Source: Trichomonas vaginalis G3 (taxonomy: Eukaryota > Parabasalia > Trichomonadida > Trichomonadidae). Taken from it: a stretch of DNA of 64,000 nt. Location: the NCBI RefSeq assembly GCF_026262505.1, contig NW_026529124.1, positions 1 to 64,000 on the forward strand, written 5' to 3'. This document shows, one piece after another, positions 9,330 to 19,507 of the stretch. A program made the translations under genes and the position numbers. The stretch's first letter is position 1; each line of letters begins with the position of its first letter. Under the pieces are notes generated by a model. It saw only the letters and a program-made list of their open reading frames with translations, did not search any database and was not told where the DNA came from.

Positions 9330-12300
9330 ATGTATCGGAAGTTGTCTAAGTTAGAACACTCGGAAATAAAACAACTTCTTACAGAAGCTAACATAGATGT
9401 TGCAAAGCATTACGCAACAAACAAAAAAGCACTCGCTGACATCCTCAATGACTATAATGGTGCAATAAGTTATGATAGAATTCATGAGTTCATAAAGCCG
9501 CAACGCGGCGAGGACGAAGTCCATGCAAGAGCATTTCCTTTAAATGACGTTGCTATTGACTTATATCATAGACGTTCAGTACCTCATGAAGTAAGAAGAG
9601 AAATGTTTGACATAACAAATGCAAACGTTGGTGAAACAAGAAGAAGAGACGACACACTGAAACAACAGAGAAGAGAGATGTTTAAAAGTGCTATAGAACA
9701 AGTTCGCAAAGCTAACGATGTCATTCGTTCCATTGACGACAAACCAAAAGAAGGTGAGAGATGGTTAAAGAAAGATGAAGAGAATAGGAAGAGAAATGTG
9801 AAGTCAGGCAATAGACTCATTGACTTTAACATCGAAGCTTTAGATGAACCAAACAGAGACTACTTACACAAACATTTCGGTAAGGTTTTCATGAGACTCT
9901 TAGAGAAATTAAAATAAACTCACAACAGAGATGGATGGTATGTTATAAACTTGGTGGAAAGTATGAATGTTCTACGTTAAACCTCAATAATATTGGAACA
10001 TTACTACATCAGCTCTTGAAGGAGAACTTTATATCAGAGATAGAAGCAAATGCTGCAGGTATTGTTGAAATGCACTATGACTTCTTCTTGACAAACATAA
10101 AGAATCTTACTGAAATAAAGATGTATGATTTAACAGAATATGAAGGCTTAACGATGTCAGATGTAAAGAAAGGCAAACCAAAAAAGAGACCATATAGAGA
10201 TGAAAGCACACTGACAAATGACCAGAAAGCCATTTTGGAAGCTCTTAAGCAAACAGGAAACCCAGCACTTATAGAAAGCTTTTGGAAAGATAATGGTGAA
10301 AAGAAGTTTTATAAGAAGAGAAGCGGTCAGTTCTGGAAGTATCTTTGCACATTACCTATAAATCTTGAACGCTACCAAATCTTCAATGAACTGAACAAAA
10401 GAACTGCAACACTTATGACAGAGACAATTGTTTCGTTTATGCTTGCATTCAGGCTGGAGTAGATGAAGAAACTATTGACCACATGAGAGAAGTCATTCGT
10501 GTTAGAGACTTTCCTCAAAGTAAAGTACAAGAAATTTCTGACGCAACAGGTATAGCATTTAATGTTACCATTGGTTATTTCAATGACTCAAGACATAATG
10601 AAATAAAGAGATACATACCAAAAGAATGTGAAACTGTTCGAACTATTGACTTACTTCTTGTTGAAGACCACTACATGCTAAATGAAAGATTACCAATGAC
10701 AACATATTTCATTCGCAACTATATAGAAATCTTGAAGGAGTGTGGTGGAATGAACATTGAGAAACAGATGAAGATTTATACAAAGAGAGAGAAAATATGT
10801 AGTTCGTTATGATAGAACACACCGTTATGGGATGTTATGAAAACATTGTGGGAGTGCAAATATTTCGAACCTATTTCTTATGGAGAACTTTTCACATATA
10901 CGACTGACTTATATAAACAGAACCTTGCACCATTTAAAGATTTGACATATGCTCCAAAGTATTGTGTACAACTGAAGAAGAAAGCAGAGTCAAAAGAAGT
11001 AAATAAAAATAAGTGCAAGTTCATTCCTGAGCACGTTTTCTTTGCTGACTTTGAGTGTAGTACCGATGGCTTTCATAAAGCTTTTAACATCTGTTATGAC
11101 AGTGAAGATGGTTCAGTGAGTGAAAGCATTGGGGTCAAACTGTGCAACAGAATTTTTGGAGCGACTTCCTGACAAGAGTTTAATATATTTCCATAACCTC
11201 AGTTATGATATAAACTTCATCTTAAGACACATGACAGAAGTGAAAGGAACTCCCATCATTAAAGGTTCACGAACAATGCAAATAACTGGCTTATATAAAG
11301 GAAGGGCAATTATTATAAAAGACTCTTACAGTGTTATAAATAAGAAGCTTAAACTATTTCCTGCTATGTTTAACTTACAAACAGGACCGAAAGAAGTATT
11401 TCCATATAACTACTACAGCAGTGTTTTGTTAGCAAATGACAACAGAACTGGTGTCATTTCTGAAGCATGTAAGTTTATCCGGATGCAGATACGTTCATGA
11501 AAACATAGATTCCATCAAAGGTTGCAGAATAGATGAAACCACTTCGACTTAGAAAAATATAGCACATTTTATTGCAAACAAGATGTAAGAATTTTAAGAG
11601 AAGGTTTTGTTAAGTTCCGCAATGACATATTGAAAGAATTTGATTTAAACGTTATGACTACGTTAGTATTTGTTCTATTGCTAACAAATTGTTTGAGAAC
11701 AGAGTGTACTTCCCGAATGGAAATTTATATGACCTCTCAAATAAACCAAGAGAATTTATTTCACGCTGTATTCAAGGTGGAAGATGTATGCTGTCAGATA
11801 ACATGAAACAAAAGAGCGAAAAGAAACTCATTGCTGATTCGACGCTGTTTCATTATATCCATCAGCTATAGCAAGACTTTATACTTTAGAAGGTATTCCA
11901 AAGGTTATGAAGAAAGAAATGTTAAGCACAGAGTATCTCATGAGACATTTATTCGATGACGACCAAAAGGAACCCATTGGTGAAAAGTTTATGTCTGGCT
12001 TCTTTGTTCTCATTAAGATAACAGAGATTGGAATACATAGACACTTTCCTTTAATAGTTTGTGACCCTGAACTAAATCCAGAACTTAACGTTCCCAGAAG
12101 TTCAAACACTTGCTGTTTAATGTATGTTGACCATATAACATTACAAGACCTCATAAAATATCAAGGTGTCAAATGTGAAGTGTTGCAAGGATACTATTAC
12201 GATGGAAACAGAGATATTAGAATAAGAGATGAAGTAAAGAAGTTGTTTGAGTTAAGGTTAAAGTATAAGAAAGAAGGAAATCCTTTGCAAGAAAATATAA

Positions 12301-13109
12301 AGCTCATTCTGAACAGTATTTATGGCAAAACTATTCTATCTCCTATTGAGTCAAAAATAACCATAGTAATGACAAAGATGCTATAAGATATGCCATCAGA
12401 AACTACAACCATATAGTGAAGTTCGAAGGTTTGGATGGTTCAGATAAAACTATTTTCAAGCTAACGAAAAGCATTTGCAGACACTTTAACTTCTGTCCAC
12501 TTGGTGTTAACATTCTGTCTATGTCGAAGAGAATAATGTGTGAAGTATTCTGTACTGCTGAAGATATGGGACTTCAAATATTTTACCAGGACTGTGATAG
12601 CATGCATATTTTCAATGAAGACATACCAAAGCTTGCAGCAGAGTTTAAGAAGAGATACGGTCGCGAACTTATAGGAAAGAACCTTGGTCAGTTCCATTCT
12701 GACTTCGCAGAAATAACACCTGGAAAACAAAGTTTAGCATACAAGTCAATATTTTGTGGAAAGAAGACTTACATAGACTTACTCACGAATGATTTAAATG
12801 AAGTTGCATTCTGCACGTTGCTAACGTAAAAGGTTGGTGTAAAACAAGACGTAACGTTTTGCTTTAACAGCTAATGAAATGTTTCCTGAAGCTATACAAT
12901 GCTATTACAATGAAGATAAGAACATTCACATACCTGTTGGAACATATGACAAAGACTCTGAGTTCAGTTTAATGAAACTTTACAAAGCACTTCATGATGG
13001 TCAAGAGATTGGATTTGACTTATGTAAGTCTTCTAGTCCTTGCTTTGCTGAAAAGTTTAACTTCTCAATAACGACTAAAACAAGCTTTATTCGTAAGTTG
13101 AAGTTCTGA
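9330..13109 (+). pseudogene. polB: Protein-primed DNA polymerase B
   Basis: This is the Polinton replication polymerase. The N-terminal extension is rich in Arg and Lys and helical. An exonuclease domain follows, with the FADFE box and the NLSYDINF box, and then the palm with a SLYPS box, LILNSIYG and a final DSMH box, the order known for family B enzymes that start on a terminal protein. It would copy the element from its ends. The copy is broken roughly ten times. Near its C-terminal end two short blocks differ from the B copy although the surrounding DNA is nearly identical. A twin hairpin (9497-9525) is built in frame into the N-terminal part. Confidence 0.9.
9497..9525 (+). repeat. Twin trinucleotide-loop hairpin inside a gene
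   Basis: The module GCCGC-AAC-GCGGC plus GGAC-GAA-GTCC lies in frame within the polymerase gene and is read as KPQRGEDEVH. Compare 4871-4899, which is intergenic, and 40458-40483, in frame in another gene and read as RPQSGEGEAR. Confidence 0.65.
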
Positions 13110-13176
13110 GGTCATATGAGGTCAGAATGAGGTCATATGTCGTGATAAAAATAATGAGGTCATATATTTTTGTCAT
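13110..13176. repeat. GAGGTCATAT repeats between convergent genes
   Basis: Several copies of GAGGTCATAT or GAGGTCAGAAT lie between the polymerase stop codon and the stop of the HNH gene. The B counterpart (24807-24885) has fewer copies of the same phrase together with a GGGC-TTC-GCCC hairpin. The phrase resembles the other short-phrase arrays found between convergent genes here. Confidence 0.5.
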
Positions 13177-13743
13177 TTATGTATAATCATTGTCTCTCTT
13201 AAACTTTGCAATAGACAGCTTTGTTCTTCTTCCTTCTACATCTGTAATGTTTATATAATCTTTGTTATACTGTCTTAAGACATTCATTCGTCTGTATTGA
13301 GTTCCCATGAAATAGTAAAAGGCATCTTCACTTGGGACATAGTAGTAGTTCTCTAACGTGTGATATGAGTATTGTATAATTTCAACAGCGTCTTCAGGAA
13401 GAGAGTCAACAATGTCAAACCAATAGCCATTTGAACCAGAAATATTTCTCATGTTTTCTCTTCTTGTCGTCCATCTTAAGTTCGAGATATGAAAGTCTCC
13501 TCTGTCTCTGTTTATATGGTCTACTTCACGAAGTCCTTCAGGGTTCGGAATGAAAGTTTCTGCAACTATTCTATGTTTCATCAGCTTGTGTTTGTTTAAA
13601 TTTACACAAATATAACCATCTCCTTGGTCAAACTCACTAACAACTCTTTTATTGCTTATACGTCTAATTGGATAAGGGTACTCTGAAAAGATTTCATAGT
13701 CATTGTCATGTTCGAGTGTTTGCCAATGTCCTTCACCTTCCAT
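13177..13743 (-). CDS. HNH homing-type endonuclease
   Basis: This intact 188-residue protein starts with a NUMOD4-like segment (HWQTLEHDNDYEIFSEYPYP) and continues into an HNH domain (KHRIVAETF, then VDHINRDRGDFHISNLRW), the layout of phage and viral homing endonucleases that cut DNA and spread their own gene. The ATG at 13743 is used because upstream codons are not ATG. It is present only in A; in B the polymerase and the next gene are almost joined (24807-24885), so it is a recent insertion in A or a loss in B. A related HNH domain is in 48846-49538. Confidence 0.85.
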   Translation of the reverse strand: MEGEGHWQTLEHDNDYEIFSEYPYPIRRISNKRVVSEFDQGDGYICVNLNKHKLMKHRIVAETFIPNPEGLREVDHINRDRGDFHISNLRWTTRRENMRNISGSNGYWFDIVDSLPEDAVEIIQYSYHTLENYYYVPSEDAFYYFMGTQYRRMNVLRQYNKDYINITDVEGRRTKLSIAKFKRDNDYT

Positions 13744-13793
13744 GCCTTTCACTCAAATAAAAATTTTCAGAAAAAATAAAACTAGCGTAGATT

Positions 13794-14651
13794 TTACAAT
13801 ACAGCTATTGTAGAGTTTAAGAGTTGTGCTTCAATGTAGAGACAGTCCTTATGGTCTGGAGGTAAGAACACTGGGCAGTTATGGTCATGAGTGGAGAACA
13901 TGTCTATCCAAAACTCACGATTGAAGCCAGTTAATTTATAGTATTTAGGGTTAGGAAGTGGTGAAGTTCTTGTATGACCAATGAACTCATTTTCAACTCC
14001 CTTACTTAAGTTTGAATATAATATAGCTTGCTTTCTATCCCAAATGCCAGGTGTTACAATCTTTGAAAATTCATTTTTCCTCGGAAGCATTGCATCATAA
14101 TTGAAAACATTCTTGAAATCATCACTTGGTTCAGAGATTTGAAATCTTATACGTAATGGATTTTCTTTCTTTTTAGCGACTTCATTGAATGGTGAGAATA
14201 CAACAAACTGACAGTCATGAGTTCCATCTTCATTTTCATTAAATTCATAATGAAAGTCTATAAGTTGTGGCTGACTACCTTCTTCTTTCAGTTGTGCAAG
14301 AAACTCACGTAAAGGCTGTAAAGTTTGTACTTCAATGTTAAACTTTTTCTCGAACATCTCATTAAATGAAATCATACATTGCAACAGTGTTGTATCGTCT
14401 TTAAAGTATTTGTATATGTGAATGTTTTGGGCGTTTAAAGACTGTTCGTCATTTTCTATCTCGACTTGAAGTATAAAGTCAACCTTTCTGAAAGCACGTG
14501 TTATATACATAGATGTTATGCCAATGTACTTCTCTTCATTTATGTTCACAATCCAGTCTGTTGGAAACTTAAACGTTACTCTGTTCCCCTTTATTTTGAC
14601 GTCAGGGTTTTCACTACTGAACGCAACAGATAAAGGTATTTGTCTATACAT
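13794..14651 (-). CDS. Virion-type protein, relative of the 39467-40330 protein
   Basis: This 285-residue protein has no recognised family. The motifs DWIVNINEEKYIGI, PGIWDRKQAILYSNLS and PKYYKLTGF correspond in order to HWVEYVGGEKAIEI, GGIWSRENIVIKSSIS and PKHYSITNF in the 287-residue protein at 39467-40330, so the two look like old paralogues. A beta-rich capsid-associated protein is a reasonable guess. The start is preceded by ATTTTTATCCGAATTAA, a motif shared by other genes of the element. Two short blocks differ strongly from the B copy (23951-24806). Confidence 0.6.
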   Translation of the reverse strand: MYRQIPLSVAFSSENPDVKIKGNRVTFKFPTDWIVNINEEKYIGITSMYITRAFRKVDFILQVEIENDEQSLNAQNIHIYKYFKDDTTLLQCMISFNEMFEKKFNIEVQTLQPLREFLAQLKEEGSQPQLIDFHYEFNENEDGTHDCQFVVFSPFNEVAKKKENPLRIRFQISEPSDDFKNVFNYDAMLPRKNEFSKIVTPGIWDRKQAILYSNLSKGVENEFIGHTRTSPLPNPKYYKLTGFNREFWIDMFSTHDHNCPVFLPPDHKDCLYIEAQLLNSTIAVL

Positions 14652-14675
14652 TTAATTCGGATAAAAATAAACCAT

Positions 14676-14939
14676 TTACTCTTTCTTTGCTTCAGCTTCT
14701 TCTCTAGCTTTTGCTTCAGCTTCTTCTCTAGCTTTCTTCGCCAGTAGTCTTGGGTTCTTTTGTCTTCCAGCAGCTAATGCAGCAAGTTGTTTTTCACTAA
14801 GTTTTCTCTTTGGTCTCTCTGGCTTTTGTTCTTGTTTTTGTTCCTTCAGTTCGGATAAAATTTGCTCACGAATTTCTTTCTTCAATGCTTCAACATCTAT
14901 GACCCCTTGGGTCTTGTCCGTAGGGCTTGTCTGAGTCAT
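14676..14939 (-). CDS. Small charged protein
   Basis: This protein of 87 residues has a Lys, Glu and Ala-rich helical tail (KKEIREQILSELKEQKQ, RKLSEKQLAALAAGRQ). No family is recognised. I place the start at 14939, where the ATG follows TTTTTTATCTGCAGTCAA. It is transcribed away from the gene at 14985, with 45 bases between the start codons. GACCC-CTT-GGGTC (14901-14913) in it resembles the short hairpins of the spacer. The copy in B is 23669-23926. Confidence 0.6.
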   Translation of the reverse strand: MTQTSPTDKTQGVIDVEALKKEIREQILSELKEQKQEQKPERPKRKLSEKQLAALAAGRQKNPRLLAKKAREEAEAKAREEAEAKKE

Positions 14940-14984
14940 TTGACTGCAGATAAAAAACAAAATTAAAACTTTAACCGATGTAAA

Positions 14985-15410
14985 ATGAGCTTGTCAAAAT
15001 CAGAGCGAGAGTCTATTATATTAAATGACGCAAGAGGAATACAACATCCTTTCTATTACGTAAGTCAGAGTAAAGATGGTAAAATATACGTAAGAAAAAG
15101 AAAGGTTCCATTAGCGAATGCAGAAAGCGACAACATTAAGGTGTATGGCAAGGGTGAAGTCCACGTTAAGCCTTCTATTCAAACTGAAAAGTCAATAGAA
15201 CCAGAAGAAAAGAAGCCAGATGTACTTTCAATAACGAACCAAGAGCTTATTGCAAAGTTTGTGAATTTCATTGAAAAACAAACCGAGTCAAAGAATCCTG
15301 ACCCGCCAGTGAAAGAAGTTGAGACAAAAGAGAATGTACAGTTCATTGAAAATGTCAAGAAACAACTTCCACCACGAATGCCAAGAAGAAGAGTGAGAAT
15401 AATGAAGTAA
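14985..15410 (+). CDS. Small basic protein with a shared N-terminal domain
   Basis: This 141-residue protein contains a domain of about 45 residues (SERESIILNDARG, then PFYYVSQSKDGKIYVRKR) also seen in 17531-17767 (KSGTIPEGFYIHTMKDGRVQFRKIK) and 45467-46051 (NTNPNYKVTFHRNGTASISKKK). Its C-terminal end is Arg-rich (PRMPRRRVRIMK). It directly precedes the major capsid gene in A and B. Nucleic-acid binding inside the particle is a guess from its charge. Confidence 0.6.
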   Translation: MSLSKSERESIILNDARGIQHPFYYVSQSKDGKIYVRKRKVPLANAESDNIKVYGKGEVHVKPSIQTEKSIEPEEKKPDVLSITNQELIAKFVNFIEKQTESKNPDPPVKEVETKENVQFIENVKKQLPPRMPRRRVRIMK

Positions 15411-15437
15411 ATAGATATTTTTATCCGAAGTAAATAC

Positions 15438-17011
15438 ATGCAGAACGAACAGCTAAACGAATTTACTCCAGCAGAGCATATTCATCAGATTCGCTCATAT
15501 TTCGATATCATAGACAATGTAGTTCAAATTGGTGACACTAATAGAAAATATTCTGATGCAAAGATTCCATCACAACCTGGAACTGCTAAAGATAACACAT
15601 GGGGTACATTCAATCTCTCACCTCCTGGTGAAAATATGTTGGACCTTTACAATACATTCATTACGTATAAAATGGAAGGTCAATTTATTGTAGATAAAGA
15701 AATTGGTTCAGGTTCCAATAAAACAAACCCACCAGGATTTTGGATTGGTTTCGATGACGCTTTCTATGCAGTTGCTGGATATCAAATCCTTGCAAATGGT
15801 CGTATCGTATATTCTCAAGACAACGCAAGAGAAGAAGCATATATAACTTCAAACTCACAAACTACCGAACAAATAAAGAAAGTAGATGTTTTCTCAAAGA
15901 CTCGACATGAAGATGTATGGAGTCATTCGGGAACATGCAGAACAGGACAAATTGTTAGTGGTCCAATTACAGCAGGAAAATCATTTGATTTTAAGCTTCG
16001 TTTAAGAATTCCTGTTAGAAGATTCCTTCCATTAGAACCTATTCGATTTATTCCAGCTTTTGCAGGAAACATTCAGCTTAAAGTAAAGTTCAGTAGCGAC
16101 GCCTTACAATGCACATCTATATCTGTAAATGATATCATTGCTTTCAATCCAACTCTTAAAGTTGCATTTGCTTCAGATTCAAATCCACCGACAAATAAAT
16201 TTGTTCCATGGAATGAACCATTCACTATGATAACGAAGGCAGTAGAAGCTAGTGGAACAGTTACTATTACAACTGTAACCCAGCAACTATTTCGAACAAA
16301 GATGGATTTTAATGAATGTTTCATTCATCCAAAGTCATTCTCTTTAGACCCTAACATTTATACAGAACTTGTAGAACATTATACAAACGAGGCTTTATGT
16401 TTTCCTGTTAAAGTTATGGATTGGATTCCTATGGATGGTTCATTCTCAAAGAATACAGATAGTTCAAGTGCAACATTTACAGCAGCTTATACGCCTATTA
16501 ATGTTAAAAGTATTTGGGCACTATTTAGAAAGAAAGACAACTATTATGTTAATTTTGAGAACCCTAAGTTTAAATATCTTCAGCTTTCCATGGGAGCTTA
16601 TGGAAATATGCCTGCAGAACCTGAAAAATCATATGGACCTGTATTTTATGAAATGGTTGCGAACGCCTGCAATACAAACAATGATATGATAGGATTTAAT
16701 GAAGATGTTATGAGGTCATTGGTGGATGATGGTAGTGTGGAACATAAATGGGATAGCTATGACAACACACATTTCTTATGGGTTTCCAACAGAAGTGGAC
16801 TTTTGCTTCCAGCAAGGTCAAACATCTACTGCTCTCAATAACATACAAATTGTCTGTTAAAGGACCTATTGAACTAGCAACTGAAAATGTACCAAAGCCA
16901 CTTATTGGATTTATGAGGGATTGTTGCTTTGCCATTCAGGTGCGTGCTAATGGAATCCCAATAATAAGATTAGATGACTATAACTTAGCTACGGACGACG
17001 GTGAGGAATAA
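15438..17011 (+). pseudogene. Major capsid protein (double jelly-roll type)
   Basis: The protein of about 520 residues is the largest conserved virion gene. Features shared with the capsid protein of element C (58144-59755) include a long beta-rich series, the segment FKLRLRIPVRRFLPLEP followed by the conserved AGNIQLKVKF strand, and a late block with LFRKKDNYYVNF. Polinton capsids of this size and place form a double jelly-roll trimer. The start codon follows ATTTTTATCCGAAGTAAATAC. The copy is broken about once. The B copy is split by a mariner. Confidence 0.85.
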
Positions 17012-17041
17012 AGGATGAACGTTTATTTTTAAAGCTTATAA

Positions 17042-17482
17042 ATGAGTTCTTCATCAAGCTCTCGTGAACCTTCACCATCTATGAAACAAACTTTACCAAA
17101 CGATTATGGAGCACCTATTGAATATTTCTTACGAGCTGCACAATGGCAAAGAGCAGTCTCACCAAGGTTAGGTGTTCCACCAGCTCCTGTCAAAAATAGC
17201 ATTTGGTCAAGTCCTTATATAAGATATGGTCTCCCACTAGGTTTGCTAGCTACAGCAGGAGCAGTTATGATGTTGAAAAGAAATAAAGCAAATGTTGTAA
17301 ATAATACTGAAGTAGCTGAAGTTAAACAAACTCCAACGCCTTCACAAACAACACCTTCAATGACTCCTGAACTTATGAAAGTACAAACTCCTGTTCAAAA
17401 GTCAACTCCTAAACCGACTCCAACATTTAAACCAGAACCTACTCCTCAAATAAATCGTAAAACTCCTGCGTTTCCTTACTGA
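17042..17482 (+). CDS. Single-pass membrane protein with Pro/Thr tail
   Basis: This 146-residue protein starts with a Ser-rich segment, has one hydrophobic stretch (YGLPLGLLATAGAVMML, residues about 60-77) followed by positive charges, and ends in a long Thr/Pro-rich tail. No family is recognised. It follows the capsid gene by 30 bases in A and B, which suggests a virion membrane or linker protein. The B copy is 19793-20252. Confidence 0.6.
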   Translation: MSSSSSSREPSPSMKQTLPNDYGAPIEYFLRAAQWQRAVSPRLGVPPAPVKNSIWSSPYIRYGLPLGLLATAGAVMMLKRNKANVVNNTEVAEVKQTPTPSQTTPSMTPELMKVQTPVQKSTPKPTPTFKPEPTPQINRKTPAFPY

Positions 17483-17530
17483 AAAAATAACGTTATTTTT
17501 ATTTAATATTAAAATTTTTATTTGATTGAA

Positions 17531-17767
17531 ATGACAAATAAAGTCACTGAAGCAATGAAACAAAAGTTTTTGGTAGAATACATTAAATCAGGAACTATTC
17601 CAGAAGGTTTTTACATTCATACTATGAAGGATGGTAGAGTTCAGTTTAGAAAGATAAAGCAACCATTAGATAGAGAAGGTATATTAAGGAAGATTAAACT
17701 TCATGAGGACAACATTGCTGAACTTAGGAAGAAGCTAGAAGAGTTGGAGAAAGGAAGAGAGTTATAA
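17531..17767 (+). CDS. Small coiled-coil protein
   Basis: The 78-residue protein starts at 17531 after ATTTTTATTTGATTGAA; earlier in-frame codons are not ATG. It has the shared domain (LVEYIKSGTIPEGFYIHT, DGRVQFRKIKQPL) known from 14985-15410 and 45467-46051, followed by a coiled coil (HEDNIAELRKKLEELEKG). It lies next to the terminal repeat, which begins at about its stop codon. The B copy is 19508-19744. Confidence 0.6.
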   Translation: MTNKVTEAMKQKFLVEYIKSGTIPEGFYIHTMKDGRVQFRKIKQPLDREGILRKIKLHEDNIAELRKKLEELEKGREL

Positions 17768-17782
17768 AGCAATGAATTCAAC

Positions 17783-17840
17783 AGGGTGAAAAAACAGGTG
17801 AAAAAAGAGGTGAGATCTCACCACTTCACCTAAATTTATT
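17783..17840. repeat. AGATCT-centred palindrome, GGTGA version
   Basis: The palindrome GGTGAGATCTCACC (17809-17822) has GGTGAAAAAACA and GGTGAAAAAAGA on one side and ACTTCACCTAAATTTATTTT on the other. It is laid out like the GGTTAGATCTAACC modules but with different flanking letters. The inverted partner in B is at 19453-19466; the other end of B has it at 41131-41144. Confidence 0.65.
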
Positions 17841-17919
17841 TTTGTGCTATGTTTTCATACGTGTGAGGGTGGTGATATCATTAATTTTTAAGTTTATTTT
17901 TTATTTTATTTTTATATAA

Positions 17920-18240
17920 ATGACGAAAACTATTGAGATAACAAACTACAACGGTCATGAGTTCAAGAATTTGTTCTTCGTTCCTCGTGAAAATACATTC
18001 TATCAGATACGAGGGAGAAAGGGTAAAGTTAGTTTGAGCGTTTATGAAGGAATGAAGAATGGAAAGTTTATACAAGCATACGATACAAACGGTAAACGTG
18101 TTTCATTAGCTTTGTCAAAACTTACTAACATTTATTTTGACAGTGATTTTGACCTATATGAAGAAGAAAGTGAGTCAGAAGATTATGAGCTGTTATGTGA
18201 AGCACAGCAATGGGAGGAGTTGCAATACTTTTGTAAGTGA
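17920..18240 (+). CDS. Terminal-repeat gene, diverged version
   Basis: This 106-residue protein is related to the 94-residue proteins inside both terminal repeats of B (19059-19343 and 41255-41539): TIEITNYNGHEFKNLFFVPREN corresponds to QLIRIPQYNKHTFKHLFFLPEHN, followed by VSLSVYE or FSLTVYK, a YDTNGK or YDDEGK turn, and an acidic tail. The family is unknown. It lies within the terminal repeat and reads toward the element's end. Confidence 0.65.
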   Translation: MTKTIEITNYNGHEFKNLFFVPRENTFYQIRGRKGKVSLSVYEGMKNGKFIQAYDTNGKRVSLALSKLTNIYFDSDFDLYEEESESEDYELLCEAQQWEELQYFCK

Positions 18241-18421
18241 GAACGTTTATTTTTACATTAGTGAGGTGAAGTGGTTGGTGGCTTTGTAAATATTTAAGGT
18301 TAAGTTAGTGTTGTCGTTTGTGTTGTAAAATATACGTTAACGGTTTCGTAAAGTGTCAAATTCACATATAATGGGTAAGGTGGAACGCAGTGCCACAGTA
18401 CACGACTTAGTCATACTAACT

Positions 18422-18865
18422 AACTAATGCTATAAATAAATTATTATATTTTATTAAAATGTGACTTTTAATAGTAAGTGAATAAAATAAATCAGGAATT
18501 GGGAAAGAAATAAGGTTAATTAAAAATAATGAAAATTACAAGTTTAAGGTTAATGAAAAAGTGACAATGGGCGAGTTTGTCCCCCACTCTTCTGTATATA
18601 CTAAATTTTTTCATAAATGATAAAATTAATTTAGACCCTTTGGGTCTCGCCGCTACGCGGCTTGGGGTATATCTAACCCGATATCTAACCTCATTTCTAA
18701 CCTCGCCGCTTAGCGGCTCAGACCCTTTGGGTCTTTTCTAACCTTGTGAATTTTAACAGTAAATATGCTGGCATGATTCAGGGATGTCATCATCAGTGCC
18801 ATCCACATACGTTAAAGATTCATACCATAAACGAGCTTCACGGGAGATGAGGAGTAATGAAACGA
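18422..18865. other. Spacer between elements A and B
   Basis: The 444 bases hold no convincing gene. They contain GACCC-TTT-GGGTC twice (18634-18646, 18721-18733), GCCGC-TAC-GCGGC (18649-18661), GCCGC-TTA-GCGGC (18705-18717), and a run of ATATCTAACC and TTTCTAACC iterons (about 18669-18704) like those inside element A. The six bases next to A (AACTAA) and next to B (AAACGA) do not match each other. The spacer is either host DNA that took up these motifs or a remnant of another Maverick. Confidence 0.5.
18634..18733. repeat. Hairpin cluster in the spacer
   Basis: Four hairpins with 3-base loops, two of the GACCC/GGGTC and two of the GCCGC/GCGGC type, enclose a small array of CTAACC iterons in mirror order. 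The same hairpin types occur in A and B. Confidence 0.65.
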
Positions 18866-19058
18866 AGTTAGTATGGGTTAGTTGGGTACTGTGGCACTGC
18901 GCACCTACTTACCCATTATATGTGAATTTGACACTTTACAAAACCATTAACGTATATTTTACAACACAAACGACAACACTAACTTAACCTTAAATATTTA
19001 CAAAGCCGCCAACCATTTCACCTCACTAACGAACTCACTAATGAAAAAATAAACGTTC

Positions 19059-19343
19059 TCATAAATTTTCTTCTATATCTTCATCGTCAATGTTAACTCT
19101 ATTGTAGTCATACTTGAAGTCATAAAGTTTCTCAAGTTTTGAAATGCATAGTCTTGTTAACTTACCTTCATCATCATAAGTTTTTATAAAACTACCATGA
19201 CAATCTTTATACACAGTCAATGTATAGTCAACTGGTCTAGGATGAAGTGTAAAGAACATGTTATACTCAGGAAGGAAGAATAAATGTTTAAATGTATGTT
19301 TGTTATATTTTTCGATTTGTATGAGTTGCTTTTGTTCTGTCAT
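19059..19343 (-). CDS. Terminal-repeat gene (left copy)
   Basis: The 94-residue protein is nearly the same as that of 41255-41539 at the other end of B, so this element carries two copies by virtue of its inverted repeats. It starts with MTEQKQLIQIEKYNKHTFKH, has a DEGK turn and ends with an acidic NIDDEDIEENL tail. No family is recognised. The start codon follows TTTTTATATAA. It reads toward the element end. Confidence 0.65.
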   Translation of the reverse strand: MTEQKQLIQIEKYNKHTFKHLFFLPEYNMFFTLHPRPVDYTLTVYKDCHGSFIKTYDDEGKLTRLCISKLEKLYDFKYDYNRVNIDDEDIEENL

Positions 19344-19439
19344 TTATATAAAAATAAAATAAAAAATAAAATAAAAAATAAACTTAAAAATTAATGATAT
19401 CACCACCCTCACACGTATGAAAACATAGCGCAAAAATAA

Positions 19440-19495
19440 ATTTAGGTGAAGTGGTGAGATCTCACCTCTTTTTTCACCTGTTTTTTCACCCTGTT
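19440..19495. repeat. AGATCT-centred palindrome, GGTGA version
   Basis: GGTGAGATCTCACC at 19453-19466 is followed by TCACCTG and TCACCCTG iterons spaced by T runs. It is the inverted counterpart of the 17783-17840 module and lies between two genes of the terminal repeat. Confidence 0.65.
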
Positions 19496-19507
19496 GAATT
19501 CATTGCT

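Larger units (their letters stand above)
1..18421. mobile_element. Maverick/Polinton element A (left part outside window)
   Basis: This is a Polinton of the Trichomonas type, seen by its DNA polymerase B, integrase, major capsid, penton-like and fibre genes. The right terminus is placed at 18421 because the inward reading there begins AGTTAGTAT, as at both ends of element B; Polinton ends normally begin with AG. The left end lies beyond the window. Gene order and most of the sequence match element B in inverted orientation. It is broken, with very roughly 15 breaks, most of them in the polymerase. The near identity to B suggests a young copy. Confidence 0.9.
17760..18421. repeat. Right terminal inverted repeat of element A
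   Basis: The stretch from the end of the coiled-coil gene to 18421 matches the left terminal repeat of B (18866 to about 19520) in inverted orientation, including the AGATCT module, the phrase CATACGTGTGAGGGTGGTGA, a gene of about 100 residues and the outermost ATACTAACT. The left partner is outside the window. The gene inside (17920-18240) is clearly diverged from those in B, while the DNA on both sides is very similar. Confidence 0.8.

Noticed and set aside
16073-16324. 83-codon minus frame, also present at 22276-22527
   Set aside because: Its conservation follows from the capsid gene on the other strand.
18784-18987. 67-codon frame across the left end of B
   Set aside because: It crosses the element border and has no features; explained by chance.
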